Shown here piece after piece: positions 33,648 through 43,400 of a stretch of DNA of 64,000 bases (positions within the stretch are counted from its first letter, which is position 1; every line of letters begins with the position of its first letter). Origin of the DNA: Haliclystus octoradiatus (Eukaryota; Cnidaria; Staurozoa; Stauromedusae; Haliclystidae); contig OU744452.1 of the NCBI GenBank assembly GCA_916610825.1, positions 14,798,110 to 14,862,109 of the forward strand. Reading direction: 5' to 3'. Both the position numbers and the translations under genes were made by a program. The notes below the pieces were generated by a model. That model searched no databases. It was not told where the DNA came from and saw nothing but the letters and a program-made list of their open reading frames with translations.

Positions 33648-36200
33648 ATTTACATGTAGGAAACATTGATACTCTCAATAAGAATACTTCTGATGATGAT
33701 AATGATTTAGCATTTATTTGCCATTTGTTTGACGATGTTAATCTGAAAATACATGACGTAGCATTGACCCCTGAGGTAATCACAGTTAATGGTATTGATG
33801 TCAGCATGATTCAGGATTCCGGAGCAGCATGTTCTGTTTTGTTGACAAAGCTATGGCGGAAAATCAATTGTCCTGAATTGAATGCAACACAGAGGAAACT
33901 CACTTGCTACGATGACCATCAACTGTTTTTTAGGACATTGTAATTTAACAATTTGTGGACTTAATGGTAGTTTAAATGTAATTTTTTGTTGTTGTAGAAT
34001 CTAATCGTAACTGTGGGCTTTTAGGACGTGACGTTCTAAGAAAGTCTCATGCTATTCATTTGGTTGCCGAAGATATTAAGCCTCTTCCTTACATCACAGG
34101 TGTCATTGCTTCTATGAAATTAAAAAAGGGTGCTTGGCCAATGTTTTGTAGGGCTCGCCCAGTTCCTCTTCCGCTAAGAGAGTCTGTTTGTGCAAAGCTA
34201 GAAAACTTGAAGCTCTAGGTATTATTGAGCCAATCGAAGGGGGTGGGGCAGAAAACGCATAACCTGTGGTTTGGATTAAAAAAAAGTCGGGCGGTTTCGT
34301 ATGTGTGCGGACTTTAGCGTTCACATTAATGATAAAATACTTTGTGATGATTATCCTTTGGCCAAACATAGAGACAATATTTTCTGAAATGGACGGCCCC
34401 CAATACTTTTCAAAAATTGATTTCAAATCGGCATATTGGCAAGTCCTGCTAGACGCGCATGCTCAAGCCTTGTCAGTAATCAATACCAGTGAAGGCTAAT
34501 ATCGAGTAACCCGACTACAAATGGGTATGAGAAATAGCTCAGCAATTTTTCAGCGCTATCGTAGAGGTTTTGAAAGGCATCAAATGCGCTATTGCCTATC
34601 AAGACGATGTACTCGTTTTTGCTAAAACCGAAGTATCATTAGCCAAGCGATTAAATGCAGTAATGGAACGGTTTGCAAACCGAAAATTGTCTATAAATAC
34701 TGAAAAATGCACCCAGCGTGATTCGGAAGTGACGTTTTTAGGTTACAGAATTTCTGCTAATGGTATCCAACCTGACCAAACCCTTGTGCAAAAAATTGAA
34801 TCTATGCGTGCCCCCCAGAACAAAAAGGAAGTCAAATCTTTCGTAGGTCTGGTAAATTTTTTCGGACGACTGATTCCTAATTTCGCCGATAAAATTAAAC
34901 CTCTTAATGCTTTACGAAAACAAAATTCTCATTTTAAATGGATTGAAAAATGCGATAGAGCTTTCCAGCATCTTAAATTAGAATTATCTAGGGAACCTAT
35001 TGTACAACCATATTATCTGTCAAAGGAGGCAACGTTGACTACTGACGCGTCTGCGGATTGCATAGCTGGGGGGTACTGACTCAGGAAGGCAAGCCGGTAA
35101 TTTTTATTTCTATGTCGCTAACAGCAGCTGAGCAGAAATACTCTGCTACTGAAAGAGAATGATTAGGCATTGTATGGTGCGTAGAGCGGCTTCGCCAGCT
35201 ATTATTAGGAAGAAAATTTACTCTTGTCACTGACCATAAAGCACTTATTCAATTATTTGGGGCAAACGAATCAATCCCTAAAACTGCTTCCGCTCGCATT
35301 TGTCGTTGGGCTATTAAATTAATGGCCTTTGATTATGAAATACAACATCGCCCAGGTACAGAAATTGCCCACGCTGATGCTCTTTCTAGGTTCTCCAACC
35401 ATACTATCACGCGCGAAGATGTAGTTGCTTCTATTGAGATTGCTAATGTCACTGACTCTGCGTTTTTAAAACCTTTAATCCCTTTTCTTGATTTAAAACT
35501 TGCAACAAGCTCAGATTTATTAGCTTCAAGTATTCAAAAACGTATTATAGTAATGATGACTGGATTAAAACATCAGAAGCAGAACGTGCTTTCTTGAGCG
35601 TGCGTAATATGTTAACTGTAGAAAATGACGTCATATACTGTGGATCGGTACCATTCATACCGACAGCTCTTCGTAGCTCTGTTATGCAAGTTGCACATAC
35701 TACAAATCAAGGCATAAATGCTACTAGACCCTTGTTAAGCAAAGGGCCCGGATTAGCTTAGCAAGCGTCGAGTAGCATTTATATACATTATTAGTAAATG
35801 TGCTTTGTGTGCTCAAATCCGTCCAGTAACCGGGAAATCTGTTCACCGTTGGCCAGAGGTTCCACCGTGGGAACGTCTTCATATGGACTTTGGTCACATT
35901 GCCGACGTCGGTAATGTTCTATTGATCGTTGACGCTGGTAGCGGGTGGATCGAGGCCTTTCGTTGTCCCGATAGGTCCACCTAGCATATTATTAAAATAT
36001 TTTCTGCTCTATTTTCCCGTTTTGGCGTAGCTAAGCATCTTGTTTCCGATAATGCCCAGGAATTTGTTAACGACGAAATTGTAAATTGGCTAAAAAATTC
36101 CGGCTGTTATAAATCAGAAATATCTATTTATTTTCCTCGCGCTAGTGGTCTCGCTGAGCGCTCTGTCCAAACCATTAGCACGAGACTATTCCTACACGAG
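33629..36200 (+). pseudogene. Pol remnant of Gypsy element B
   Basis: The same domain series as copy A: DSGAACS protease, YQDDVLVF RT box, TDASADC and TDHKALI RNase H, and the DFGHIADV and VSDNAQEFV integrase core. Stops are shared. One visible difference is K to Q after IQPD. Confidence 0.85.
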
Positions 36201-36430
36201 ATATTAGTGGTGCTGCGTCATCACAACCTAGCGTAGCCTAATCTAACGAAGAACAAAGTAGCATACAAGACGCAGAGCCACATCGACGCTCTACACGTGT
36301 AATTAATTGTCCTGCCTGGCCTGTTATGGGTATGATGAATGATAACTTAATTTATAATATTTTCTGTAACTAATTATTAGTTTGTAATAATATTTAATCT
36401 ATATGTTTCTCAACCTAGAAGGAGGGAAGT

Positions 36431-36577
36431 TGTGACATAATATGATGCCTCATTTCCATGTAAACCTCGTTTATATATTCTGTACATATAGTAAATTTAA
36501 TGTCAATATAAATCACTTCTATCTCAGCTATGAACGTGTCATCATCTGCCTTCTAATGCTTATGTCGTGATATCACA
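36431..36577 (+). repeat. 3' LTR of Gypsy element B
   Basis: 147 bp, TGTGACATAATATG to GATATCACA; one G to A difference from the copy A 3' LTR. Confidence 0.9.
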
Positions 36578-36767
36578 CAATAGTTCCATAATTATTTACA
36601 ATTTAATCCGTGTTTGTCCTTGTCCCTTTATTGTTAATTTTGTAATGTGTATTTATGTATATATTCTTGATTTTGGATAGTAAAAAACAAAAACAGCTCG
36701 ACCATAGATTATGGTTCGACAGTAAACGACTTCAATTACACCCGAGTTCCAGGCCACGTGATCAAGA

Positions 36768-38493
36768 ATTCGAATTAGCAAAATTTTTCTATTAAACGAA
36801 GTCAGAAGTTTTATGTTTTAAGTTTGAAAGTCGGAAGTTTGAAGTATTGAAGTTTGATATTATAATGAGAGCGCTTAAAAGTGGCCCGCCTCGGTCATCG
36901 TACTATACTATCGTCTATAGTAACATTGTTCAGATAATATAGAAGGGAGACAAAGGCTCAAATATTTATCGTCAACTATTTTTCAACCTGCAAAAACCTT
37001 GCTATGTGGATAACAATAAAAATATTGTAACAAAGGCCGAACAAACATGCGTATGTATACAAAGGTAATGAAATTGAGTATGAATTGCAGAAGTTATATA
37101 CATCTTAAGATATTCATGCTCATTTCATCATTATTGTACAAATTGTCATTGACTTACAATCTATTGAAATTGTTTCTAACTGATTTTTATTTCTTTTATA
37201 GTGCCCTTTTGAGTTGTGAAACAGATTTTTGCATGCTAGGTTTAATAGATCTTTGAATACTTAATCTAACATCGTCTAAATATTTAGCAAAACATGTTGG
37301 GCACGGAAAACAACCATCTGGAAGCCTTTGGCAATCATTTAGATCAGTCGATAAGATTGTTTTGTAAGTATTGACTTTCATTTTGAAATCTTTATCATTT
37401 GAAATTCTTTGATCAAATTTCTCTTTTGCAATTCTATAAAGTTGAATATCATATTCATGATATTTCTTTATCATATCTGTAACATCATCTGGTAGTTTTG
37501 TCATTTTCTCTTTCGCACTTCTGGCAGAGTTCATTGGAACATAAACTAGATCTTCATATTCCCAACACATTGCCTCTTTAAGTAAAACCATAGACTCATC
37601 GAAATGATCAGCTAATATGATCGATGTAAAATCTCCTAACACATCATGAATACTTTTATTTAATTCTTCAGCTGTCATGGTGTTAGGATATTTTATACCC
37701 AAATCATACAATTGTAAGTTACGTTTCATCAAATGGAAATGATATCGAAAAAATTGATTGCCCATTTGGGTGTTGAAAGCATCATTCACTAATGAAGGGT
37801 TTGTCAAAAATATTCGAATTGCATCAAATAATGTTACCTTGGTATTTAAAGTTTTCTCGATAATTGTATGAATTCTTGCATATTTGAACATTGAAATAAA
37901 ATAATCGATAGGATGCTTAATACTTGCTAAATATTGTCTACCATCATTTGTAAGTTTTTCTAAAATCTTTTTATTGTAAATTATTTCATCAGCAATAACA
38001 TTACACTTTGCATTCCTTGGTTTTAATAACAATGTTTCATCAATTTCATAAGGCCAATTAATATGATATGAATCTTGTGCATCCATACATATTATTAAAT
38101 TATTTTTTATTGCATATCGAAATAACATAACTTTAATTGTTGTTGATGCTGTCTTCTGTATTTTTACATAAACAAAATCTTGAATTGGTTGACCAGTACA
38201 TTTTCTATACAAATTTGTAGGATCTTTTGTAGCAGAAGTATTTATATAACTTTTCTTTGTAAAATTATATACTTGCATTGAATAATTCGGCGAATAATTT
38301 ACGACTGAAAATCTTTCCATAGAAGTACGATATAATATAAAGAGAAAACAGAATATTATAATTGAAGAATAAATCAATAACTTCTTATTACGTAGAGACA
38401 TTAGAATAATATTTTATTTTGTAAAATCTTTGTTTGTTGACCTATTCTCCTAAATTCGATTTCAGCCACAAATTCATGTAACGCTTTATTTCG
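36768..38493. repeat. Sulfotransferase-containing repeat, copy 2
   Basis: Near-identical to 19409-21134, and starts at ATTCGAATTAGCAAA 25 bases after the end of duplicated block B. Confidence 0.9.
37196..38401 (-). CDS. GAL3ST-like: Galactose 3-O-sulfotransferase-like protein, copy 2
   Basis: 401 residues. It differs from the 19837-21042 protein at two places: Leu to Ser in the membrane span (LIYSSIIIF) and Ile to Met at YPNTMTAEE. All cofactor-binding motifs (IQKTASTT, SIKHPIDYF, DHFDESM) are kept and the frame is intact, so both copies could be active. The distal AATAAA of copy 1 is AATAGA here (minus strand, near 37160), but the one next to the stop remains. The Harbinger-to-Gypsy block lies just downstream of its 3' end. 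Confidence 0.9.
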   Translation of the reverse strand: MSLRNKKLLIYSSIIIFCFLFILYRTSMERFSVVNYSPNYSMQVYNFTKKSYINTSATKDPTNLYRKCTGQPIQDFVYVKIQKTASTTIKVMLFRYAIKNNLIICMDAQDSYHINWPYEIDETLLLKPRNAKCNVIADEIIYNKKILEKLTNDGRQYLASIKHPIDYFISMFKYARIHTIIEKTLNTKVTLFDAIRIFLTNPSLVNDAFNTQMGNQFFRYHFHLMKRNLQLYDLGIKYPNTMTAEELNKSIHDVLGDFTSIILADHFDESMVLLKEAMCWEYEDLVYVPMNSARSAKEKMTKLPDDVTDMIKKYHEYDIQLYRIAKEKFDQRISNDKDFKMKVNTYKTILSTDLNDCQRLPDGCFPCPTCFAKYLDDVRLSIQRSIKPSMQKSVSQLKRAL

Positions 38494-38568
38494 CACGCAA
38501 AAATTCACTCTCCTTCAGCTTAAACATTGTAGCTGTTCAAGTCATATAGCAGCTAGTAGCAGCTTTAA

Positions 38569-38766
38569 TCACAATTTAATATCAATGATGTCTATTTGAG
38601 CATAATTATATGACAATTCTGATAATCCTATCAGCTTAAATATTCTTTGTGGAAAATTCTCAAATTCCTCAACTGTCGTAGAGCCAACGGCAGAAAATTG
38701 ATTCGCCATTCTATAACTATCCATAGCAACAATTTCAGTACCGCTTGAATAATTAATTCCAATCAT
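38569..38766 (-). CDS. Unassigned small ORF upstream of sulfotransferase copy 2
   Basis: 65 residues starting MIGINYSSGTEIVAMDSYRM with a plausible coding composition (SELSYNYAQIDIIDIKL at the end). Its 3' end is the last stretch with homology to copy 1 (21235), where the rest is deleted. I do not recognise it. It could be an exon or a chance frame. Confidence 0.25.
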   Translation of the reverse strand: MIGINYSSGTEIVAMDSYRMANQFSAVGSTTVEEFENFPQRIFKLIGLSELSYNYAQIDIIDIKL

Positions 38767-38860
38767 AAATATTCATGCTCAATATTATTGGTTCAAATTT
38801 ATAAGTAATGCAGTTTTGACCAGAAAAATAATAATAATGAATCTTAATTAAGTCAATTTG

Positions 38861-38943
38861 TAGCCTGCGTTCAGACCGCAATTCATTCACAAAGAATAGG
38901 TAATTTTTCTTTTGTAAATGAATCGCGGTCTGTAAAGCAGACT
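38861..38943. mobile_element. 83-bp hairpin MITE with 10-bp target duplication
   Basis: AGTCAATTTG occurs directly on both sides (38851-38860 and 38944-38953). The insert is one hairpin: CAGACCGC and GCGGTCTG, then ATTCATTCACAAA and TTTGTAAATGAAT are inverted. A 9-10 bp duplication points to Mutator-like transposition, inferred from size only. Confidence 0.65.
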
Positions 38944-39139
38944 AGTCAATTTGAGGATTATATAAATATATTTGCTTATATACTTAAACAATAATAATAA
39001 TTACAAGTAAATTGACAACAATTTCAATTCGGGAAAGTGGGAATATGGGCCCTAGATTGTAAAATGAGGGTTTGCTTATTCGTTGGTTCTGATTCTGTTC
39101 TGACTTTGTGTGTGTTCATATAGTTTTCGAGAATTCGTG

Positions 39140-39385
39140 AATATTCAGCTCATGGCCGACGTTCGAAGCTGTGATGAGTTTACGGATCGATTCTTCGCCT
39201 GTCCGCAAAAATACATTTTCTCTGTATGTAACTTTGATGTAATTGGGCTTATTGCAGTTCCAAAAACAAATGTTTATAAGTGTGACTGATGTTCAATCAT
39301 TCGTTCTCAAGCAAACGCGCTTAATGCTTATGCGGACAATGCGGTTGTATGAATCTACTAATATTACACACACACACGAAGAGTT
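39140..39385 (+). repeat. tRNA-derived SINE, copy 3
   Basis: Head with CAGCTCATGG (39146) and box B-like GGATCGATTCTTCGCC (39183). It is followed by AAATACATTTTCTCTGTATG and GATGTAATTGGGCTTATTGC, GTGTGACTGATGTTCAAT and TCTCAAGCAAACGCGCTTAA. It ends in a short CA repeat (about 39367-39378). Confidence 0.65.
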
Positions 39386-40087
39386 ACGACCCACAAACTG
39401 TGCGAGAAAGAAAAATTATAAGAAAGGACTAGAATAATGATTAACTTTAACAATTGCATAGATATTAAATCTCACTGGGTATTAAATCAAAGGAGTTACA
39501 GATTTCACAACTAATTGCAACGAACACCGTATGACGATTAATTGCGCAGCTCTACTGCGCATATTTGGCATCACCTGCAGATTGTGTCGTTAGTGATTGT
39601 ATCGATTGTATCAAGAACTGTTAGCAACACATTCATTTATTATTCTTCATCGTTTATATCTCCCATAAGAAGCCATGCTCATAGCCTTCTATTAAACAAG
39701 ATTTACTTTCAAAACTCGTGGCCTTCTTTAAATAGAATTACGTTGTGTATTGTACCGTTGCTTTTGTGAATCTTAAATACTTAGTTGAGTAAAAACGATA
39801 ACGTAACAATGTCAGCTGCTTCTGCATGCGTACCATCATCGTCATCATTGCGTGAACTTGCGTCTTCGTTGTGAAAATCTGAAACTTTCTTGCCCACCAC
39901 GGTAACCAACGTGCCATGCCTACGAAGGTGGGAGAGGGGCAGCGAGGGGCTACAAAGTACAAAAAACAACAATATATACAAAAACACACCAAAGAATAAA
40001 TATTGTTCATATTAAAATGACATCTATTTCATAAAAATCTGCAAATACTATTATCTGGTCGGTATATTGTTATATGGTGAAAACAGC

Positions 40088-40141
40088 ATCTATACCAAGA
40101 AAATGAGGGAATGGTAACCCTATTTTCTTGTATAGATATAT
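40088..40141. repeat. Small hairpin in the 3' flank of the LRR gene
   Basis: ATCTATACCAAGAAAAT and ATTTTCTTGTATAGAT form an inverted repeat around GAGGGAATGGTAACCCT. It lies about 160 bases past the LRR gene stop on the minus strand, so it may be in the 3' UTR or act near its end. Confidence 0.5.
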
Positions 40142-40304
40142 AATTACAAATAAATGATACAACTCAAATATTATGGAATTGTCGCTAACGGAAAAATGAT
40201 CCAATTAATCTATAGATTTTCTTACATCTGTAAAATATAATTGAAATTTGTGATCAGCTTTGTTTTAAATATAATTTTTTATAAATTTATAATTTATCTC
40301 CTTT

Positions 40305-40430
40305 TTAATTATTTGGTATTAATAAATCTGCACGACAAAATTGTCCAGTATCTAAATTCCTTGCCATCAGTTGATTTGGTAATGCATTAGGTACACGATG
40401 TTCAACAAATAAATTACCATTACATGTATC
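40305..40430 (-). CDS. LRR gene, last exon
   Basis: Reads DTCNGNLFVEHRVPNALPNQ and ends RADLLIPNN before TAA. The acceptor is TTTGCAG. This tail is outside the LRR pattern. Confidence 0.75.
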   Translation of the reverse strand, partial: DTCNGNLFVEHRVPNALPNQLMARNLDTGQFCRADLLIPNN

Positions 40431-43400
40431 CTGCAAAGACAACAATTAAAAAATAAATGTAATATTGATCAAAAATTTCTACGTCAAATATTTCAGAGTG
40501 AAAGATAAGGACAAAAAACTACAAGTATAAAATAGAAAATTTTTCGGTAATATTCATTATACCATCGTCAGTTCAAAAGATATAAAATATTAATTTACAA
40601 ATTATTTATAGGCTAAGGATCTGAAAACTTAATACATTCTAATTGTTATAATACTGCTAGAAATTAAACAATGAAAACGAAAGGAAACCTATTTAATTAA
40701 AAATGTACTATTTATGAAGTACTTCACAAAATTTTTACAACAATTACTGTATGTAGCTTTTTGTCGCTATCTTTCACTCTGAAATGTAATACTATTATTG
40801 AAAAGGCTGGGAAGGGGTGATTAGCCCCTGGAATACGTTGGCAGGGGACATGAAACCCCCGTATACATAAATCTCCACAAATAAGAAGATCAATACATTT
40901 CAGCCCTATACAAAATCATTTGAAACGCTGTAGCTGTTTGGTTTTCATTCCCTTGCTAGCATATTCTTTGCAAGCAAAATGATTTAGAAATTTTAAAATT
41001 TAGCGAAAACTGTAAAACCAGGTAAACGCGAGGACATTCAAAAAAGATATTCATAACAATATATGGTTGATGATCGGCGTAGAATCATTTCAAATAGTAC
41101 AGCAAAAATTAATGTATAATTCTTTGAAATTTCAAATCGAATAAAATTTATTCAATTTCGGAGAATCTCAACATATAAATCAAGGTTTTACAACCTAGAA
41201 AACTCCTAGAAATATATCATTATCTTTCATTTGATCATTATAGTTTCGAGTTAATTATCTATCATTCGTTTCATGTTGTAGCAAATAAAATTGAAAACCT
41301 TTCAAAATTCCAAAAAGTAATACCAACATTTTCAATTTCCTATCATTTGATAATTAATAACCATGAATTTACTTAGAATTGCAAAGTGCCTAAAAGATTA
41401 TAATGCTTCTTATACATAGCCAGTTTATAAGGCCCCCGTTAAAGCCCCTTTATAAGGCCCCCGTTAAAGCCCCTTTATAGTCTTTATATGGAACCATTAG
41501 GCACAACAATAGCAAAACATGGAACATTAATAAGATTTTAATATACCTTCAAGTAATTCACAGCTGGTTTTGTAATTTGTGCACATCCAGAAATATACAA
41601 CGATGTTAATGTTGCTGCAACTGTGCTTGCCAAAACAAAGACAGAATGATCAGTTAAATTATGCAAGCCAGATAAAACAAGAATACGTAATGGAAAACGA
41701 TTCGCCAATTCACACACGCCAGCATCAGTAATCTATACGGAGAAAAAAGAAGACAAATCTCATATTAATTATTACTTTGATAAAATGCATACACATTTTT
41801 TACAGATTCGCCGAGAAAAAACGAAGAGGAGGCCTAACATTATTACTTCTGTTCTGCTCTAGAAGAATACAAATATTTACGCAAATCTACAATTTGCGTA
41901 GTAGTATAGTCCCATAGAAAATTAACAAATCAAACGGACACTTTGGCTATAAGATAGATATTGGAAATAGTCTACAACTATTTACCATAATATTTTGAAC
42001 TAATTAGAAATCAAAAATAATTTTAAAATGTATACCGGAACTAATTCCAGACCAGACACTTACCGTTACAACTCAAAAATAAATTAAAAGAGTCTGGAAC
42101 TACTTCCAGTGAACATCCAAATAGTACAGCAGTAATAGTAATAGTACGATTTTTCTATGGGACTGCTACACAGATTGTAGATTTGCGAATATAAATAATT
42201 ACCCGTACACATCCTTTGAGGTTGACAAGTGTTAATTTTGTTAAATGTTCACTAAGTAGAAAGAGTAGATCATCGCCAGCTGTATTGATACCAGCTATCT
42301 TAAGTGTTTCAAGATTCGCACATGATGGTAAAAAATCAAGAAGGATATTGTATGAAAACTAAATGAAAGAAAACAAAACATGGATGATAATACATATCAA
42401 CGTATATAATAACATTTATGTTTATCTAATAGCAGATAATATAGGGCTCTATGTCTTCATTTAACAGAGCGGTAAATAATAATAATATATTCATATTGTA
42501 AAAGAGTCAAAGAATACACATTCTTTACTGTTACTCAAGTTTCACGCATTTCACTGCGATCTTCAGACAGATTTTTACTCAATGAAAAATATACATGATC
42601 TACGTTCTATATAATGAAATATATATAGAAAGCGGCATTACGGATAGTTTATCATAGAACGTAGATCATGTATATTTTTCATTGAGTAAAAAATCTGTCT
42701 TAAGATCGCAGTGAAATGCGTGAAACTTGAGTAACATTAAAGAATGCGTATTCTTTGACTCTCTCACCATATATTATTATGGTAAGCAGAGCTGTATAGA
42801 TATAAAATAAGAAACAAGACGTTTTCTCCGTTACTCGAAGTTTCGCGTTGTAGCGCTCCTCAGACGGTTTTATTCATTTATTGATATGAATAAAACCGTC
42901 TGAGGAGCGCTACAGCGCGAAACTTCAAGTAACGGAGAAAACGTCTCGTTTCTTATTTTATATCTATGTGTGGTCTCTGACTGCTTTCGATTTCTATTAT
43001 TAATATATTATTATAATAATATATATATATATATATATATATTATTATAATAATAATTAATAAACGAAAAAATCAGACATTCATATTTGCTACTATTAGT
43101 TTCACGCCAAGGCGATCATCAGGCAATTTAATCTGATTAAATTGCCTGATGATCGCCTTGGCGTGAAACTAATAGTAGCAAATATGAATGTCTGATTTTT
43201 TCGTTTATTAATTATTAAACAGCTCTGCATTTATGGCATCGAGCACTATTGAAACAGCAAAGACAACACAAGTACCTTGATATTACTATTATTATAATAA
43301 TATATTAATAATAGAAATCGAAAGGAGTCAGAGACCACACATTTTTATATTGTTACTTTAAGTTTCATGCTTTTATAGCAATCATCGGACAGAAATAAAC

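Larger units (their letters stand above)
32707..36577 (+). mobile_element. Ty3/Gypsy-type LTR retrotransposon, copy B
   Basis: Carried inside the duplicated block, with LTRs at 32707-32853 and 36431-36577 and the same CAATA target duplication (right copy at 36578-36582). It is 12 bp shorter than copy A because an AT run near 36118 lacks the expansion. It shares the stops of copy A, so it was duplicated passively and not by retrotransposition. Confidence 0.92.
26431..36743. repeat. Segmental duplication, copy B
   Basis: This is the second copy of the block at 1-10326, in the same orientation. It ends at the shared word ATTACACCC. After 24 bases of unrelated filler (36744-36767) the sulfotransferase repeat begins. 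In copy A the corresponding gap is 9.1 kb (10327-19408), so copy B has lost, or copy A has gained, that segment. Upstream the Harbinger element of copy B continues to about 24.6 kb, beyond what copy A shows. Confidence 0.95.
42503..42762. repeat. Hammerhead palindrome 1
   Basis: Arms 42503-42610 and 42654-42762 are inverted with few mismatches around a 43-bp loop. Each arm carries a hammerhead motif, read outwards from the centre. Confidence 0.85.
42796..42967. repeat. Hammerhead palindrome 2
   Basis: Two 82-bp arms (42796-42877, 42886-42967) with three mismatches and an 8-base loop. Confidence 0.9.
43052..43216. repeat. Hammerhead palindrome 3: perfect 165-bp inverted repeat
   Basis: Bases 43052-43133 are the exact reverse complement of 43135-43216, with a single T at 43134 as centre. 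I checked all 82 pairs. Confidence 0.95.

Noticed and set aside
37047-37256. 69-codon plus-strand ORF over the sulfotransferase 3' end (also 19688-19897)
   Set aside because: Antisense to the sulfotransferase tail; present only because the copies are identical.
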